Shown here one piece after another: positions 17,587 through 26,807 of a stretch of 64,000 bases of DNA. How positions within the stretch are numbered: position 1 is the stretch's first letter; every line of letters begins with the position of its first letter. The notes beneath the pieces are model-generated. The model did not search any database. It saw only the letters and a program-made list of their open reading frames with translations, and had not been told where the DNA came from. Source of the stretch: an uncultured Lachnospiraceae bacterium (lineage in GTDB: Bacteria > Bacillota > Clostridia > Lachnospirales > Lachnospiraceae); NCBI GenBank assembly GCA_945949045.1, contig CAMFDG010000001.1:62001-126000 (forward strand), in the 5' to 3' direction. Position numbers and translations under genes: made by a program.

Positions 17587-18555
17587 CTAAAGAAGCCTTT
17601 GAAAGATATCTGGTATCGGTGCTTTCATTACTCTGCCGTCCGGAAATTCCAGACGGTAAGCATGAAGAAGCTGATGGTTCACCTGAAGCTGTTCATAATA
17701 GTATCGGTTGGCTTTTGGATCACCGTACTTCATATCTCCGATAATCGGATGACCAATGGAAGCCAGATGTGCGCGGATCTGATGCGTACGACCGGTGATC
17801 AGGTGTATTTCAAGCAGGGTAACCGCTTCCTCCCCGAAAGCACGCGCCTTCAACTTTAAGGGCTTGTAAGCAGTTTTCACGGGAACAGAATCCGGTTTTT
17901 CCCTGTCCAGAATCCGTACCTGATTGGTGGACACATCCTTTGTGAGCCAGCCGGATAAACGAGCTTCCTCCGTAACTGCCCCCAGCACAACTGCACAGTA
18001 ATACTTCTTTACCGAACGATCCCGCAGCTCCTCTGACAGTTTCTGCGAACCGGCGAGGGATTTGCCCATCAAAAGGAGTCCCGTGGTATTGCGGTCCAGC
18101 CGGTTGCAGACGGAGGGACGAAAGGTCAAAAGGCTCTCTTTAGAAACAGCGCCGCTTCGAAGCAGATAGCCCAGAAGATATTCATTGGCACTGAGATCCT
18201 CCGGCTTCGCCTTCTGGGAAAGCATATTGTATGGCTTATCTGCAATGAGGATATCCTCATCCTCATAAACAACTTTAAGCCCCTTCATGGGCAGTCCCTT
18301 AAGCTTAACACATTCATCTTCAAGACCTTTCGTATCCTGCATGAATTTGAGGAGTGTCTCATCACTGAAAAAAATTTTAACCCTCTGCCCTTTATGGAGC
18401 AGTTCTTTTCCATCTGCTTTTTTATCCTCCAGTGTGATATTTTTCTTGCGGAGCATTTTGTAAAGAAAGCCGGCGGATGCATTGGGCAGAAGTTTCTTTA
18501 AGTATTTGTCAAACCGCTGGTTTTCCTCATTGCTGCCAATGATAAACTCTCTCAT
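17587..18555 (-). CDS. RluA family 23S rRNA/tRNA pseudouridine synthase
   Basis: A 322-residue RluA-type enzyme that isomerises uridine in RNA. An S4 RNA-binding domain occupies about 11-85 (LPNASAGFLYKMLRKKNI), followed by the synthase domain with the catalytic aspartate in NRLDRNTTGLLLMGK and the late GRTHQIRAHLASIGHPIIGD motif. The RLD and RTHQIRxH signatures are complete. RluC, RluD and RluA differ mainly in target site, which cannot be read from the sequence. It follows YgiQ by 15 bases. Confidence 0.92.
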   Translation of the reverse strand: MREFIIGSNEENQRFDKYLKKLLPNASAGFLYKMLRKKNITLEDKKADGKELLHKGQRVKIFFSDETLLKFMQDTKGLEDECVKLKGLPMKGLKVVYEDEDILIADKPYNMLSQKAKPEDLSANEYLLGYLLRSGAVSKESLLTFRPSVCNRLDRNTTGLLLMGKSLAGSQKLSEELRDRSVKKYYCAVVLGAVTEEARLSGWLTKDVSTNQVRILDREKPDSVPVKTAYKPLKLKARAFGEEAVTLLEIHLITGRTHQIRAHLASIGHPIIGDMKYGDPKANRYYYEQLQVNHQLLHAYRLEFPDGRVMKAPIPDIFQRLL

Positions 18556-18570
18556 ATCCGGTTTCCCTTC

Positions 18571-20475
18571 TTATTTCTTTTTACTGTGAATGTTGCGGAT
18601 TGTCTTCTTCTTTCGCGTTTTCCCGGCCGTAGATTTTTTTCGAACGGCATCCGGTCGTTGTTTTCCGGCGTTATGGTGTCTTGGGCGGATCAGGCATTTC
18701 TTATCATAGCCGATCAGATCCTCCCGGTGTGCCTTTATCAGAGCCTCATGTACCAGATCATAATTCTTCGGATTCCGGTATTGGATCAAGGCCCGCTGCA
18801 TGGCCTTTTCGTGAGGGTTGGTGGCCACATAGACAGGCTCCATGGTTCTCGTGTCCAGTCCGGTATAATACATGCAGGTAGAAATCGTGGAGGGGGTCGG
18901 ATAGAAATCCTGCACCTGCTCCGGCATATAGCCTAAATCCCGCAGATATTCCGCCAGTTCCACAGCCTCCTTAAGGGTAGATCCCGGGTGAGAGCTCATC
19001 AGATAGGGAACCAGATACTGTTCCTTGCCAAGCTTTTGATTCATATCCTTATAAGCTTTCACAAAGCTGTTGTAAACCTCCACCGGCGGCTTTCCGAGAC
19101 GGCTGAGCACAGGATTACTGATATGCTCCGGTGCAACCTTCAGCTGACCGCTTACATGGTGTTCGCATAGCTCCCGAAGAAAGGTTCTGTCTTTGTCATA
19201 CATCAGATAATCAAATCGAATACCGGAACGGATAAATACCTTCTTCACTCCCGGGAGTTCTCTCAGCTTTCGAAGCAGTTCAAGATAATCCTTATGGCTT
19301 ACCTCAAGATTCTTACAGGGCTTTGGAAACAGGCACTGTCTGGTGGGACAGGCTCCCCTAGTCAACTGCTTCCTGCAGGCCGGAGCACGGAAATTTGCAG
19401 TCGGACCGCCCACATCATGGATATATCCCTTGAAATCCGGATCCTTAGTCATGATTTTGGCCTCCTGAACAATGGATTCATGGCTTCTTGTCTGGATGAT
19501 CCGGCCCTGATGGAAGGTAAGTGCACAGAAGCTGCAGCCCCCGAAGCAGCCACGATTGCTGATCAGGGAGAACTTCACCTCACGGATTGCCGGAATCCCT
19601 CCTGCTTTTTCGTAGATCGGATGATAATTTCTCATGTACGGTAATGCATAAACCTCATCCATTTCTTCCGTAGTGAGGGGTTTGGAAGGCGGGTTTTGTA
19701 CCACATAGGCTGCTCCACCATAGGGTTCGAACAGCCGCTTTCCGGAAAAGGGATCGGTATTGCAGTACTGGGTATAAAAACTTTGGGCATAGAGCCTCTT
19801 GTCAGCCTTGATCTCATCATAGTCCGGAAGCTCAATGGCATCATAGATGATATCCCGTTTCTTTGTTTTAAATACCGTCCCGTCAACAAAGGTAATATCT
19901 CTTACGTTCATTCCGGAATTGAGTGCATCGGCAATTTCAAGAATGGAATGTTCTCCCATTCCGTAGGAAATCAGATCCGCACCGGAATCCAAAAGAATGG
20001 AACGTTTCACCTTATTGGACCAATAATCATAATGGGCAAGGCGCCTTAAACTGGCTTCGATTCCCCCTATGATGATGGGGGTGTTCTTATAGGTATGGCG
20101 AATCAGATTACAGTAGACCACCGTTGCATAATCCGGACGTTTTCCCATGACACCGCCGGGGGAATAGGAATCCGTGCTTCGTTTCTTTTTGGAAACGGAA
20201 TAATGGTTCACCATAGAATCCATGTTGCCGGCAGAAACCAGAAAACCAAGCCTTGGTTCTCCCAGAATGGAAATGGATGCGTCATCCTTCCAATCCGGCT
20301 GGGCAATGATTCCCACCGTATACCCGTGAGCCTCCAGAAGTCTGGAGATGATGGCGTGACCGAAGGAGGGATGGTCCACATAGGCATCCCCGCATACATA
20401 TACAAAATCCAGCTGGGAGATCCCCCGCTCTTTCATATCCTCTTTAGAAATTGGCAGATAACCTTCATACGTCAT
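18571..20475 (-). CDS. YgiQ family radical SAM protein
   Basis: A 634-residue member of the YgiQ (UPF0313) family, a large radical SAM group of unknown reaction. The N-terminal region is typical ([22 protein letters not shown]), the iron-sulfur motif is CFGGCSFCA (C-x3-C-x2-C), and a second cysteine cluster appears later around [22 protein letters not shown]. The C-terminal tail is very basic ([13 protein letters not shown]), which hints at nucleic-acid or ribosome contact. Its ATG overlaps the stop of the upstream pseudouridine synthase gene by four bases. Confidence 0.9.
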   Translation of the reverse strand: MTYEGYLPISKEDMKERGISQLDFVYVCGDAYVDHPSFGHAIISRLLEAHGYTVGIIAQPDWKDDASISILGEPRLGFLVSAGNMDSMVNHYSVSKKKRSTDSYSPGGVMGKRPDYATVVYCNLIRHTYKNTPIIIGGIEASLRRLAHYDYWSNKVKRSILLDSGADLISYGMGEHSILEIADALNSGMNVRDITFVDGTVFKTKKRDIIYDAIELPDYDEIKADKRLYAQSFYTQYCNTDPFSGKRLFEPYGGAAYVVQNPPSKPLTTEEMDEVYALPYMRNYHPIYEKAGGIPAIREVKFSLISNRGCFGGCSFCALTFHQGRIIQTRSHESIVQEAKIMTKDPDFKGYIHDVGGPTANFRAPACRKQLTRGACPTRQCLFPKPCKNLEVSHKDYLELLRKLRELPGVKKVFIRSGIRFDYLMYDKDRTFLRELCEHHVSGQLKVAPEHISNPVLSRLGKPPVEVYNSFVKAYKDMNQKLGKEQYLVPYLMSSHPGSTLKEAVELAEYLRDLGYMPEQVQDFYPTPSTISTCMYYTGLDTRTMEPVYVATNPHEKAMQRALIQYRNPKNYDLVHEALIKAHREDLIGYDKKCLIRPRHHNAGKQRPDAVRKKSTAGKTRKKKTIRNIHSKKK

Positions 20476-21218
20476 GGTAAAAGCCCTCTCGTTTCACATT
20501 CCTGTTTTAATCGTTCCATTTCATTCTCCGTCAACAGACGGTATTCTCCCTTCGGAAGCTGTCCCAGCGTCAACGACCCCATGGATATCCGTTTCAAGTA
20601 TGTGACTCTCAGGCCAATGGCCTGAAACATCCGCTTCACCTGATGATAACGTCCCTCTGTGATCGTGAGCTCTGCCGAATAAACAGGACCGCCGTCCTTT
20701 TCCATGGAGGGAAGTATACAAAGCTCTGCCGGAAGCGTTGGCCTGTCATCTCCAATGTCCACGCCCTGAGCAAAGGTCCAGACAGCATCGGCCGGTACCG
20801 GCTGATCAAGTTCTGCAAAGTAAGTCTTTTTCAAGTGGTAAGACGGGCTGGTCAGCCTGTGATTCAAGACGCCGTCATTGGTCAACAAAAGGAAGCCTTC
20901 CGTATCCTTGTCCAGCCTTCCCACCGGAGACAGTCTTCCGCGAAGCTCCTCCGGAAAATAATCCAGAACGGTCCTGTCTAAGGCATCTGTTCTGGCCGTT
21001 ACACAGCCTGCAGGCTTGTGAAACAGATAATAGAGAAATCGGGTATAGTTTACCGGCTTTCCATCCATGCAGACGCGGTCTGTATCCGGATCAATTTTCA
21101 GCTCCGGTCTGACTGAGAGAAGACCGTTAACGGAAATCCGTTTGCTCTTCAAATATTTTTTTACTTCACTTCTGGTGCCAACTGAGGCATCTGCAAGAAA
21201 CTTATCCAGTCGAACCAT
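20472..21218 (-). CDS. RsuA/RluB/RluE/RluF family pseudouridine synthase
   Basis: A protein of 248 residues with an N-terminal S4 domain ([21 protein letters not shown]) and the RsuA-type synthase domain: KPAGCVTA, the catalytic aspartate in [17 protein letters not shown] and [13 protein letters not shown] near the end. It modifies a uridine in rRNA; RsuA would act on 16S, RluB types on 23S. The compact size favours an RsuA-like enzyme. I start at 21218 because AGGAAAGG precedes it and the S4 domain begins there. It is the first gene of the rsuA-ygiQ-rluA-recU block and is divergent from the ylbJ-like gene. Confidence 0.9.
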   Translation of the reverse strand: MVRLDKFLADASVGTRSEVKKYLKSKRISVNGLLSVRPELKIDPDTDRVCMDGKPVNYTRFLYYLFHKPAGCVTARTDALDRTVLDYFPEELRGRLSPVGRLDKDTEGFLLLTNDGVLNHRLTSPSYHLKKTYFAELDQPVPADAVWTFAQGVDIGDDRPTLPAELCILPSMEKDGGPVYSAELTITEGRYHQVKRMFQAIGLRVTYLKRISMGSLTLGQLPKGEYRLLTENEMERLKQECETRGLLP

Positions 21219-21251
21219 AAGATAACCTTTCCTTTGCATCTTGAATAAGCG

Positions 21252-21280
21252 TCATATGAGGGAATCTCTCCTCATAAAAT
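21252..21280 (+). promoter_or_regulatory. Candidate SigE (mother cell) promoter of the ylbJ-like gene
   Basis: TCATATG (21252-21258) and CATAAAAT (21273-21280), 14 bases apart, resemble the sporulation SigE consensus (KMATATW, then CATACAMT). Bacillus ylbJ belongs to the SigE regulon. The start codon is only six bases beyond the -10, so the message would have almost no leader. Confidence 0.45.
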
Positions 21281-21286
21281 AGTAGC

Positions 21287-22186
21287 ATGAAAAAGACAGC
21301 CTGTATTTTATTTATAATGATTATGCTTTGTTTTTTCCTGTTCTGTCCAAAGGAGGCACTGGAAGGTGCAAGAGGCGGCCTGATTCTGTGGTTTACGCAG
21401 CTTCTGCCGGTGCTCCTCCCCTTCTGTATCCTCTCCTACATCGTGCTGGCATCAAAGCTTTTTCCGTCGGCCGGCGGTGCAAAGAAAAAGGCAGGAAAAA
21501 TAAGCGGATTAGAATGGTATATCATTCTCTGTGGCTTTTTGTTCGGCTTTCCTATCGGCAGCAAGCTGGCTGCCGACAGCTGCCATGAGGGACAGATTTC
21601 CAGAAAAAACGCAGTGATTCTGTCCTGTTTTACCAACAACCTGAGTCCGGTATTTGTCACGACAGCCTTGCGGGAGCAGCTGCAGCTTCCCACGGGAGCA
21701 CTTCCATATGTGCTTTTGTACGGGATTCCCTTTGCAGCCGGAGTGATCTGGCTGTTCATGGCCGGGGAGCCGGTATCTTTGCAAAAAAAATCGGCATCAA
21801 GATTCCGATTAAACATGCAAATCATTGACGCCGGTATCATGAACGGATTCGAGACCCTGATCAGAATATGCGGTTATGTTATGATGTTTTCCATCATTTC
21901 CCAAATGATAGGGCTGCTTCCTGTGGGAAACGAGCTGACAAAAATCATCCTGACCGGCTGCCTGGAGGTCACAAACGGCATTGGACTTCTGGCCAAAGCC
22001 AACCTGTCTTTGTCGATAAAATACCTGCTTGCTCTGGTATTTCTCTCCTGGAACGGTCTGTCCGGATTCTGCCAGACGGCCTCCCTCCTGAAAAGGGAAC
22101 GACTGCCGCTTATGTATTATCTGAAAACCAAGCTTGTATTTGCTGCCCTGACCGGTACTATCGCAGCTATATTATTCTTCCGATGA
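21287..22186 (+). CDS. ylbJ: YlbJ-like sporulation membrane protein (nucleoside-recognition/gate domain)
   Basis: A 299-residue multi-pass membrane protein. Segments such as GGLILWFTQLLPVLLPFCIL, FGFPIGSKLAADSCHEGQIS and GCLEVTNGIGLLA are typical of the gate-domain proteins of the YlbJ/SpmA type, which are needed for spore cortex formation in Bacillus. YlbJ in Bacillus is near 400 residues, so this is a short version, as is common in Clostridia. No Shine-Dalgarno is visible before the ATG, while a SigE-like promoter ends just upstream. Its last 15 bases overlap the end of the convergent coiled-coil gene. Base composition is ordinary. The sporulation role is inferred from the family. Confidence 0.75.
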   Translation: MKKTACILFIMIMLCFFLFCPKEALEGARGGLILWFTQLLPVLLPFCILSYIVLASKLFPSAGGAKKKAGKISGLEWYIILCGFLFGFPIGSKLAADSCHEGQISRKNAVILSCFTNNLSPVFVTTALREQLQLPTGALPYVLLYGIPFAAGVIWLFMAGEPVSLQKKSASRFRLNMQIIDAGIMNGFETLIRICGYVMMFSIISQMIGLLPVGNELTKIILTGCLEVTNGIGLLAKANLSLSIKYLLALVFLSWNGLSGFCQTASLLKRERLPLMYYLKTKLVFAALTGTIAAILFFR

Positions 22187-22822
22187 CTCCTCAGAATCAG
22201 AGATCTGATTTACCTCCGGCTCTACGGTCTCCTGCTTTGGCGAAGACGCTGCCTCCTCGTCTGCCTGCTCCTGTTCCTGCACCTCCTGGGGAACCAGCTG
22301 TGCGCGGTTCGTGGAAACAACTCCCAGGTATTCCTGAAGTGAGGAAAGAAGATTACCATAATGCGTCTTGGATTCTTCTATGGAGCCGGTAAGAATATCT
22401 TCAATGGCCTTAAGCTGTGCATCCGTATATTCCACAGCCCCCATACGGATCTGGTTTGCCTCACGGGTTGCATTGTCTAAGATCTCCTGGGCCTGCTTGG
22501 TGGCAATCATAACCACCTCGTTGGCCTGGGCATAAGCCTGCTGCATAATCTGATGCTCACTGACAAGCTCAGTGGTCTGCACCTGGGCCTGCGCAATAAT
22601 CTGATCCGCCTTGGCCTGGGCATCTGCAAGAATTGCCTCTTTATTGCTGATGATCTTCTGGTAACGCTTGATCTCCTCCGGTGTTTTCGACCGAAGCTCT
22701 GCAATCAGTTCCTCAATTTCATCCTTGTTGACAATAATTTTGGAATTGGACAATGGAGAATTCTTACAGCTGCGGATGTACTCCTCAATTTCATCAATGA
22801 TCTGTTCCATTTTACTGCTCAT
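22172..22822 (-). CDS. Coiled-coil protein, V-ATPase subunit H / F0 subunit B-like
   Basis: A protein of about 216 residues, almost wholly helical with heptad-rich Ala, Gln and Glu segments from about 50 to 170 (QAKADQIIAQAQ, QANEVVMIATKQAQEILDNATREANQIR) and an acidic, low-complexity tail (SDSEESSEE). Automated annotation of such Clostridia proteins usually says ATPase subunit H or B, but there is no membrane anchor and no ATPase operon here. A cytoskeletal or DivIVA-like scaffolding role is equally possible. It follows coaD by 14 bases from the start I prefer (22822, with GGAGAG before it). Function unknown. Confidence 0.7.
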   Translation of the reverse strand: MSSKMEQIIDEIEEYIRSCKNSPLSNSKIIVNKDEIEELIAELRSKTPEEIKRYQKIISNKEAILADAQAKADQIIAQAQVQTTELVSEHQIMQQAYAQANEVVMIATKQAQEILDNATREANQIRMGAVEYTDAQLKAIEDILTGSIEESKTHYGNLLSSLQEYLGVVSTNRAQLVPQEVQEQEQADEEAASSPKQETVEPEVNQISDSEESSEE

Positions 22823-22836
22823 AATTGTATCTCTCC

Positions 22837-23319
22837 TTACCTGCACTCATACTTCTTATAGATCCGATCAATAAACTGCTCCGGCACGAAATTGGAAATA
22901 TCTCCGCCGTAAGAAGCAAATTCCTTGACGATGGTGGAACTTAAATAAGAATATTTGAGGTCTGTTGTCAAAAAAATGGTCTCAATATTGGAATCCTGAA
23001 CGTGATTCGCCTGGGCAATCTGCAGCTCGTACTCAAAATCCGTTACGGCACGCAGACCGCGAACAATGATAGTAGCGCCAATCTCGTTCATAAAATCCAC
23101 CAGAAGACCGTCAAAGGATGCCACCGAAACATTGGGCATATCCTTTGTCATCTCTTTTATCATACTAACACGTTCTTCCAAAGAAAACAACGAATTTTTT
23201 GCGCTGTTATTCAGAACGCCTACTATCAGCTCGTCCACAATGGAGGAAGCTCTGGTGATGATATCCATATGTCCGAAGGTCAGAGGATCAAAACTGCCCG
23301 GATAAATTCCTTTCTTCAT
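22837..23319 (-). CDS. coaD: Phosphopantetheine adenylyltransferase CoaD
   Basis: A 160-residue CoaD, which transfers AMP from ATP to 4'-phosphopantetheine, the fourth step of coenzyme A synthesis. The nucleotide-binding motif [13 protein letters not shown] is at the N-terminus, [14 protein letters not shown] in the middle, and [18 protein letters not shown] carries the ISSTxxR-like loop near the C-terminus. Length matches. It follows rsmD by four bases, the common rsmD-coaD pair in bacteria. Confidence 0.97.
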   Translation of the reverse strand: MKKGIYPGSFDPLTFGHMDIITRASSIVDELIVGVLNNSAKNSLFSLEERVSMIKEMTKDMPNVSVASFDGLLVDFMNEIGATIIVRGLRAVTDFEYELQIAQANHVQDSNIETIFLTTDLKYSYLSSTIVKEFASYGGDISNFVPEQFIDRIYKKYECR

Positions 23320-23323
23320 AAAA

Positions 23324-23896
23324 CTAGCCCTCTTTCTGTTCTTTCTCTACACGTTGAAGAAATACATGCATGTTGGTCTTGTATTTTTTGATCCGTTCAA
23401 GCTGAAAACCGATGGAATCCACATAGGAAAAATCGGTGTCCAGAGAAGCCTCAACAATGATCCTGCTGTCCGGCTTCAAAAGGGAGGATCGGGATAAATA
23501 CATAAGAACATCCTTTTCCAGACCCTGCCGGTAAGGGGGATCCATAAAAATAAGATCAAAGGTATATTTGCCCTCCAGACTCATCATCCCGGTGAGTACA
23601 TCTGTGGTAAGAAGTCTGGAGCTTTTGGTGAATTTTGTAAAAGCAATATTGTCCTCGATGCATTTGGCTGCCTTGCGGTTATTCTCGATGAAAACACTGT
23701 AGGCTGCCCCTCTGCTCAAGGCTTCGAGTCCGATCTGTCCGCTTCCGGAAAACAGATCAAGAAAATAGGCATTTGGAATATCGTTTTGAAGGATATTAAA
23801 CAATGTTTCCTTAATCCTGTCAGTGGTGGGGCGGGTATCGGGCCCTTCAATGGTTTTTAACGGCAGGCTTCTGGCTGTTCCGGCAATGATTCTCAT
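23324..23896 (-). CDS. rsmD: 16S rRNA (guanine-966-N2)-methyltransferase RsmD
   Basis: A 190-residue RsmD, which methylates N2 of G966 in 16S rRNA using S-adenosylmethionine. Marks are [12 protein letters not shown] at the start, [14 protein letters not shown], the SAM-binding [19 protein letters not shown] and the catalytic DPPYR motif (the N6/N2 methylase DPPY). The C-terminus [12 protein letters not shown] is typical. It lies 30 bases after pgsA and directly before coaD. Confidence 0.95.
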   Translation of the reverse strand: MRIIAGTARSLPLKTIEGPDTRPTTDRIKETLFNILQNDIPNAYFLDLFSGSGQIGLEALSRGAAYSVFIENNRKAAKCIEDNIAFTKFTKSSRLLTTDVLTGMMSLEGKYTFDLIFMDPPYRQGLEKDVLMYLSRSSLLKPDSRIIVEASLDTDFSYVDSIGFQLERIKKYKTNMHVFLQRVEKEQKEG

Positions 23897-23926
23897 ACTT
23901 ACCTCCTATCGTAAATAAGGATTTTT

Positions 23927-24469
23927 TTATTTCTGATCCTTTAATACGTCTTTGTTCTTCGCGATATAGTCTATCAGTGATATGACAGTCAGCGCCAGAG
24001 AAACATAAATAAGCACGGTACCGATGACGGAAAATACCTTTCCCGGAATATTCAGTACCAGAACAATGACCATAATCATCTGGGAGGCAGTCTTAAATTT
24101 GCCCCAATAACTGGCGGCAATGACCACACCGTTGTCGGAGGCAATCAGCCGAAAGCCGCTGATAATGAATTCTCTTGCAATGATAATGATTACCACCCAG
24201 GCAGGAATCCTGCCAAGAGCGATCAGGCAGATCAGTGCTGAACAGACAAGCAGCTTGTCCGCAAGGGGATCCATAAACTTCCCGAAATTAGTGACCAGAT
24301 TGTATTTTCTTGCAATCTTACCATCCAGAAAATCCGTAAGACTTGCGATGATAAAGATTGCAACTGCAATATAATTTCCATAGCCCGGAAAATAAGGTGC
24401 AAGTAAAAAGAAAACAAAAAACGGGATCAGGATCACCCGAAACAATGTTAATTTATTTGGTAAATTCAT
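23927..24469 (-). CDS. pgsA: CDP-diacylglycerol-glycerol-3-phosphate 3-phosphatidyltransferase PgsA
   Basis: A membrane enzyme of 180 residues making phosphatidylglycerol phosphate. The CDP-alcohol phosphotransferase signature is complete: DFLDGKIARKYNLVTNFGKFMDPLADK gives D-G-x2-A-R-x8-G-x3-D-x3-D. Four or more hydrophobic helices are visible. I start at 24469 (NLPNKLTLFR), since AGGAG precedes it; an earlier ATG nine codons up would overlap rimO. The rimO-pgsA pairing is standard in Firmicutes. Confidence 0.93.
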   Translation of the reverse strand: MNLPNKLTLFRVILIPFFVFFLLAPYFPGYGNYIAVAIFIIASLTDFLDGKIARKYNLVTNFGKFMDPLADKLLVCSALICLIALGRIPAWVVIIIIAREFIISGFRLIASDNGVVIAASYWGKFKTASQMIMVIVLVLNIPGKVFSVIGTVLIYVSLALTVISLIDYIAKNKDVLKDQK

Positions 24470-24479
24470 GACAAATCTC

Positions 24480-25805
24480 CTATTCTGCAATTTCACCGAT
24501 CAGATCATATTCATAAGCTCCGGTCACCCGTACCCTGACGATATCACCGGTCATAAGCTCCTCATCGGTATTGATAAAAATATAACCGTCCACTCCCGGT
24601 GCATCCCGGTAGGTACGGCCCACGAAGGCGTTTTCATCCGCAACCTTTCCCTCAATGAATGCGTAGAGCTCTTTCCCCTTCATGGAGTCGTTTTTGTCAA
24701 AAATGACCTCCTCCTCCAGCTCCATCACATCCGCCTGCCAGTCGGCCTTGATCTTTTCATCAACCTGATCCGGCATTTCTGCAGCAGGAGTCCCCTCCTC
24801 AGGAGAATAGGTAAAAGCGCCCAGCCGGTCGAATTCCATGTCATTGACAAACTGCATCAGTTCTTCGTGCATGTCCTCTGTTTCTCCCGGAAAGCCACAG
24901 ATCAGGGTGGTCCGAAGGGTGATATCCGGAATCCGCTCCCGCAGATAGGCAATCCTTTGAACCAGCTCACTTTTGGTAGTCTTACGTCCCATGCGTTTTA
25001 AAATGCTGTCATTACAATGCTGAATCGGCATATCAAGATAATGACAAACCTTTTTATCCTTTATCATGGAGTCGATCAGTTCCTCGTAGATCTCCTCCGG
25101 ATAGCAGTACATGATCCGGATCCAGAACAGTCCATTAATCTCATTGAGTCGGTCCAGAAGCTCATGCAGGCATTTGCGTCCATAGAGATCTACGCCATAG
25201 AGCGTGGTCTCCTGGGCCACCAGGATCAGCTCCCTGACACCGCCTTCCACCAGCTCCTTCGCGGAGGTGATCAGTTCATCCATAGGAACGCTTCGGTATC
25301 TGCCCCGGACAGAGGGAATCACACAGTAGGTACAGTTTTTGTTGCAGCCCTCCGCGATCTTTAAATAGGCATAATGACCTCCGGTGGTAACCGTTCGTCT
25401 GGCGTTCATATGCACCGGTCCGGAAAGCTCATGGAAACTCTCATAAAACCGGTCCTGTAGTGTGGATTCCACAGCCTCCCAGATCGTGTCATAGGAATTT
25501 GTTCCGATGATGGCATCCACCTCCGGAATCTCCTCCTTGATCTCTTCTCTGTACCGCTGTGCCAGACAGCCGGTTACGATCAGGGATTTACAGCAGCCGG
25601 TTTCCTTTTGCCGGGCCATTTCCAGAATGGTATTGATACTTTCTTCCTTGGCATCGCCAATAAAACAGCAGCTATTGACGATAATCACATCTGCCTGCGT
25701 TTCATCATCTGTCAACTGAATTCCGTGACTGGTTAACGAGCCGATCATATATTCGCTGTCCACCAGATTTTTGTCACACCCCAGGGAAATAAATAATAAT
25801 TTCAT
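24480..25805 (-). CDS. rimO: Ribosomal protein uS12 methylthiotransferase RimO
   Basis: A 441-residue radical SAM methylthiotransferase that adds a methylthio group to an aspartate of ribosomal protein uS12. The N-terminal UPF0004 domain carries the first cluster cysteines (SLGCDKNLVDSE, VNSCCFI, TGCLAQRY), the radical SAM core has CNKNCTYCVIP (C-x3-C-x2-C), and a TRAM domain ends the protein. It is distinguished from MiaB, also in this window, by the SLGCDKNLVDSE start. It begins a group with pgsA, rsmD and coaD. A terminator after rpoZ separates it from the genes upstream. Confidence 0.95.
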   Translation of the reverse strand: MKLLFISLGCDKNLVDSEYMIGSLTSHGIQLTDDETQADVIIVNSCCFIGDAKEESINTILEMARQKETGCCKSLIVTGCLAQRYREEIKEEIPEVDAIIGTNSYDTIWEAVESTLQDRFYESFHELSGPVHMNARRTVTTGGHYAYLKIAEGCNKNCTYCVIPSVRGRYRSVPMDELITSAKELVEGGVRELILVAQETTLYGVDLYGRKCLHELLDRLNEINGLFWIRIMYCYPEEIYEELIDSMIKDKKVCHYLDMPIQHCNDSILKRMGRKTTKSELVQRIAYLRERIPDITLRTTLICGFPGETEDMHEELMQFVNDMEFDRLGAFTYSPEEGTPAAEMPDQVDEKIKADWQADVMELEEEVIFDKNDSMKGKELYAFIEGKVADENAFVGRTYRDAPGVDGYIFINTDEELMTGDIVRVRVTGAYEYDLIGEIAE

Positions 25806-25821
25806 ATCATCCTCACAGTTG

Positions 25822-25852
25822 AAAAAGGGAATGACTGCGTCACTCCCCTTTC
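25822..25852 (-). terminator. Terminator after rpoZ
   Basis: On the minus strand GAAAGGGGAGTGAC pairs, with one bulge and one G-T pair, with GTCATTCCCTTT around a short loop, followed by TTTTTC. It stands between rpoZ and rimO and probably ends the yicC-gmk-rpoZ message at least partly. Confidence 0.7.
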
Positions 25853-25854
25853 CC

Positions 25855-26100
25855 TTAGTTAATCTCTTCTTCCTCCGGAACGATCTTCACGTCTCCGCGG
25901 TACAGTTCCTCCACCGCAATGGAAAGCGGCTTGTTGCACTTTGGATTCTCAATCATGGGTTCCGCACCGGCAATAATCTGTCTTGCCCGCTTAGCTGTAG
26001 CCAGAACGATGGAATAACGGCTGTTAACCACCGGTTCCTCCCCGATTTCTGCTCCGTCGTTAACGACCTTCATTAATTCCACATAAGATGGATGTATCAT
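25855..26100 (-). CDS. rpoZ: RNA polymerase omega subunit
   Basis: An 81-residue omega subunit, which folds around the C-terminus of beta-prime and helps polymerase assembly. The core VNSRYSIVLATAKRARQIIAG is the family signature, followed by PLSIAVEELYRGDVKI and an acidic tail. AAGGAG precedes the ATG. It follows gmk with a two-base gap, the conserved gmk-rpoZ order. Confidence 0.94.
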   Translation of the reverse strand: MIHPSYVELMKVVNDGAEIGEEPVVNSRYSIVLATAKRARQIIAGAEPMIENPKCNKPLSIAVEELYRGDVKIVPEEEEIN

Positions 26101-26102
26101 AG

Positions 26103-26765
26103 TTATTCTCCTTTCGAATATTCCTTTAATTCTTCCCGGATCTGTCGGATCAGATCCATATTAGCACTGACACGGTAAGCGTCATTTTTCTCCTCCTGCC
26201 CTTCCCGCTCATTCGTAATCAGCGTGTTGAGCAGCTCTGAGGCACGTTCAATCGTGTCATTTACTACCAGATAATCGTAGCTTTCTATCCCTTCTGCTTC
26301 TTCACCGGCCCTTGCAAGCCGGGCAGCGATGACATCTGCTTCCTCAGTTCCCCGACCGGTCAGGCGGTCATGCAGAGTATGGGCATCAGGAACTGTGATA
26401 AAAACCAGGATAGCGTCGGGATACTTCGCCTTAACCTTTAAGGCTCCCTGGATTTCAATCTCAAGGATTACATTTTTACCGAGGGAAAGGTTTTCCTCTA
26501 CATATGCCCTGGGAGTCCCATAGGAGTGGTTTACATACTGGGCATATTCTACAAAGGCATCCTCCTTTACCATCTGATCAAATTGTTCATCGGAAACGAA
26601 AAAGTAGGATATTCCCTCCTTCTCTCCCGGCCTCGGATTTCTTGTTGTGGCCGAAACGGACAGGGCATAATCCTCCTTGTGCTGCTCTAAAAGAGCCTGC
26701 ATCAGTGTTCCCTTGCCGGCTCCGGAAAACCCGGAGATGACAACAAGCTTTCCCTTTTCCTGCAT
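26103..26765 (-). CDS. gmk: Guanylate kinase
   Basis: A 220-residue kinase that phosphorylates GMP to GDP. The P-loop GFSGAGKGTL is at the N-terminus, the GMP-binding segment SVSATTRNPRPGEKEGISYFFV follows, then VNHSYGTPRAYVEE and EIEIQGALKVK. The C-terminal extension of about 15 residues beyond the usual length is helical. It lies between yicC and rpoZ. In many Firmicutes remA (DUF370) lies between yicC and gmk; here only 42 bases separate them and remA is absent. Confidence 0.96.
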   Translation of the reverse strand: MQEKGKLVVISGFSGAGKGTLMQALLEQHKEDYALSVSATTRNPRPGEKEGISYFFVSDEQFDQMVKEDAFVEYAQYVNHSYGTPRAYVEENLSLGKNVILEIEIQGALKVKAKYPDAILVFITVPDAHTLHDRLTGRGTEEADVIAARLARAGEEAEGIESYDYLVVNDTIERASELLNTLITNEREGQEEKNDAYRVSANMDLIRQIREELKEYSKGE

Positions 26766-26807
26766 CTGTCTATTCCTTTCTGTGATGTGGTACTATTCAG
26801 ACCCTGA

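Noticed and set aside
22172-22822. Subunit of a rotary ATPase
   Set aside because: The similarity is only generic coiled coil, there is no membrane anchor, and no other ATPase subunit gene is near.
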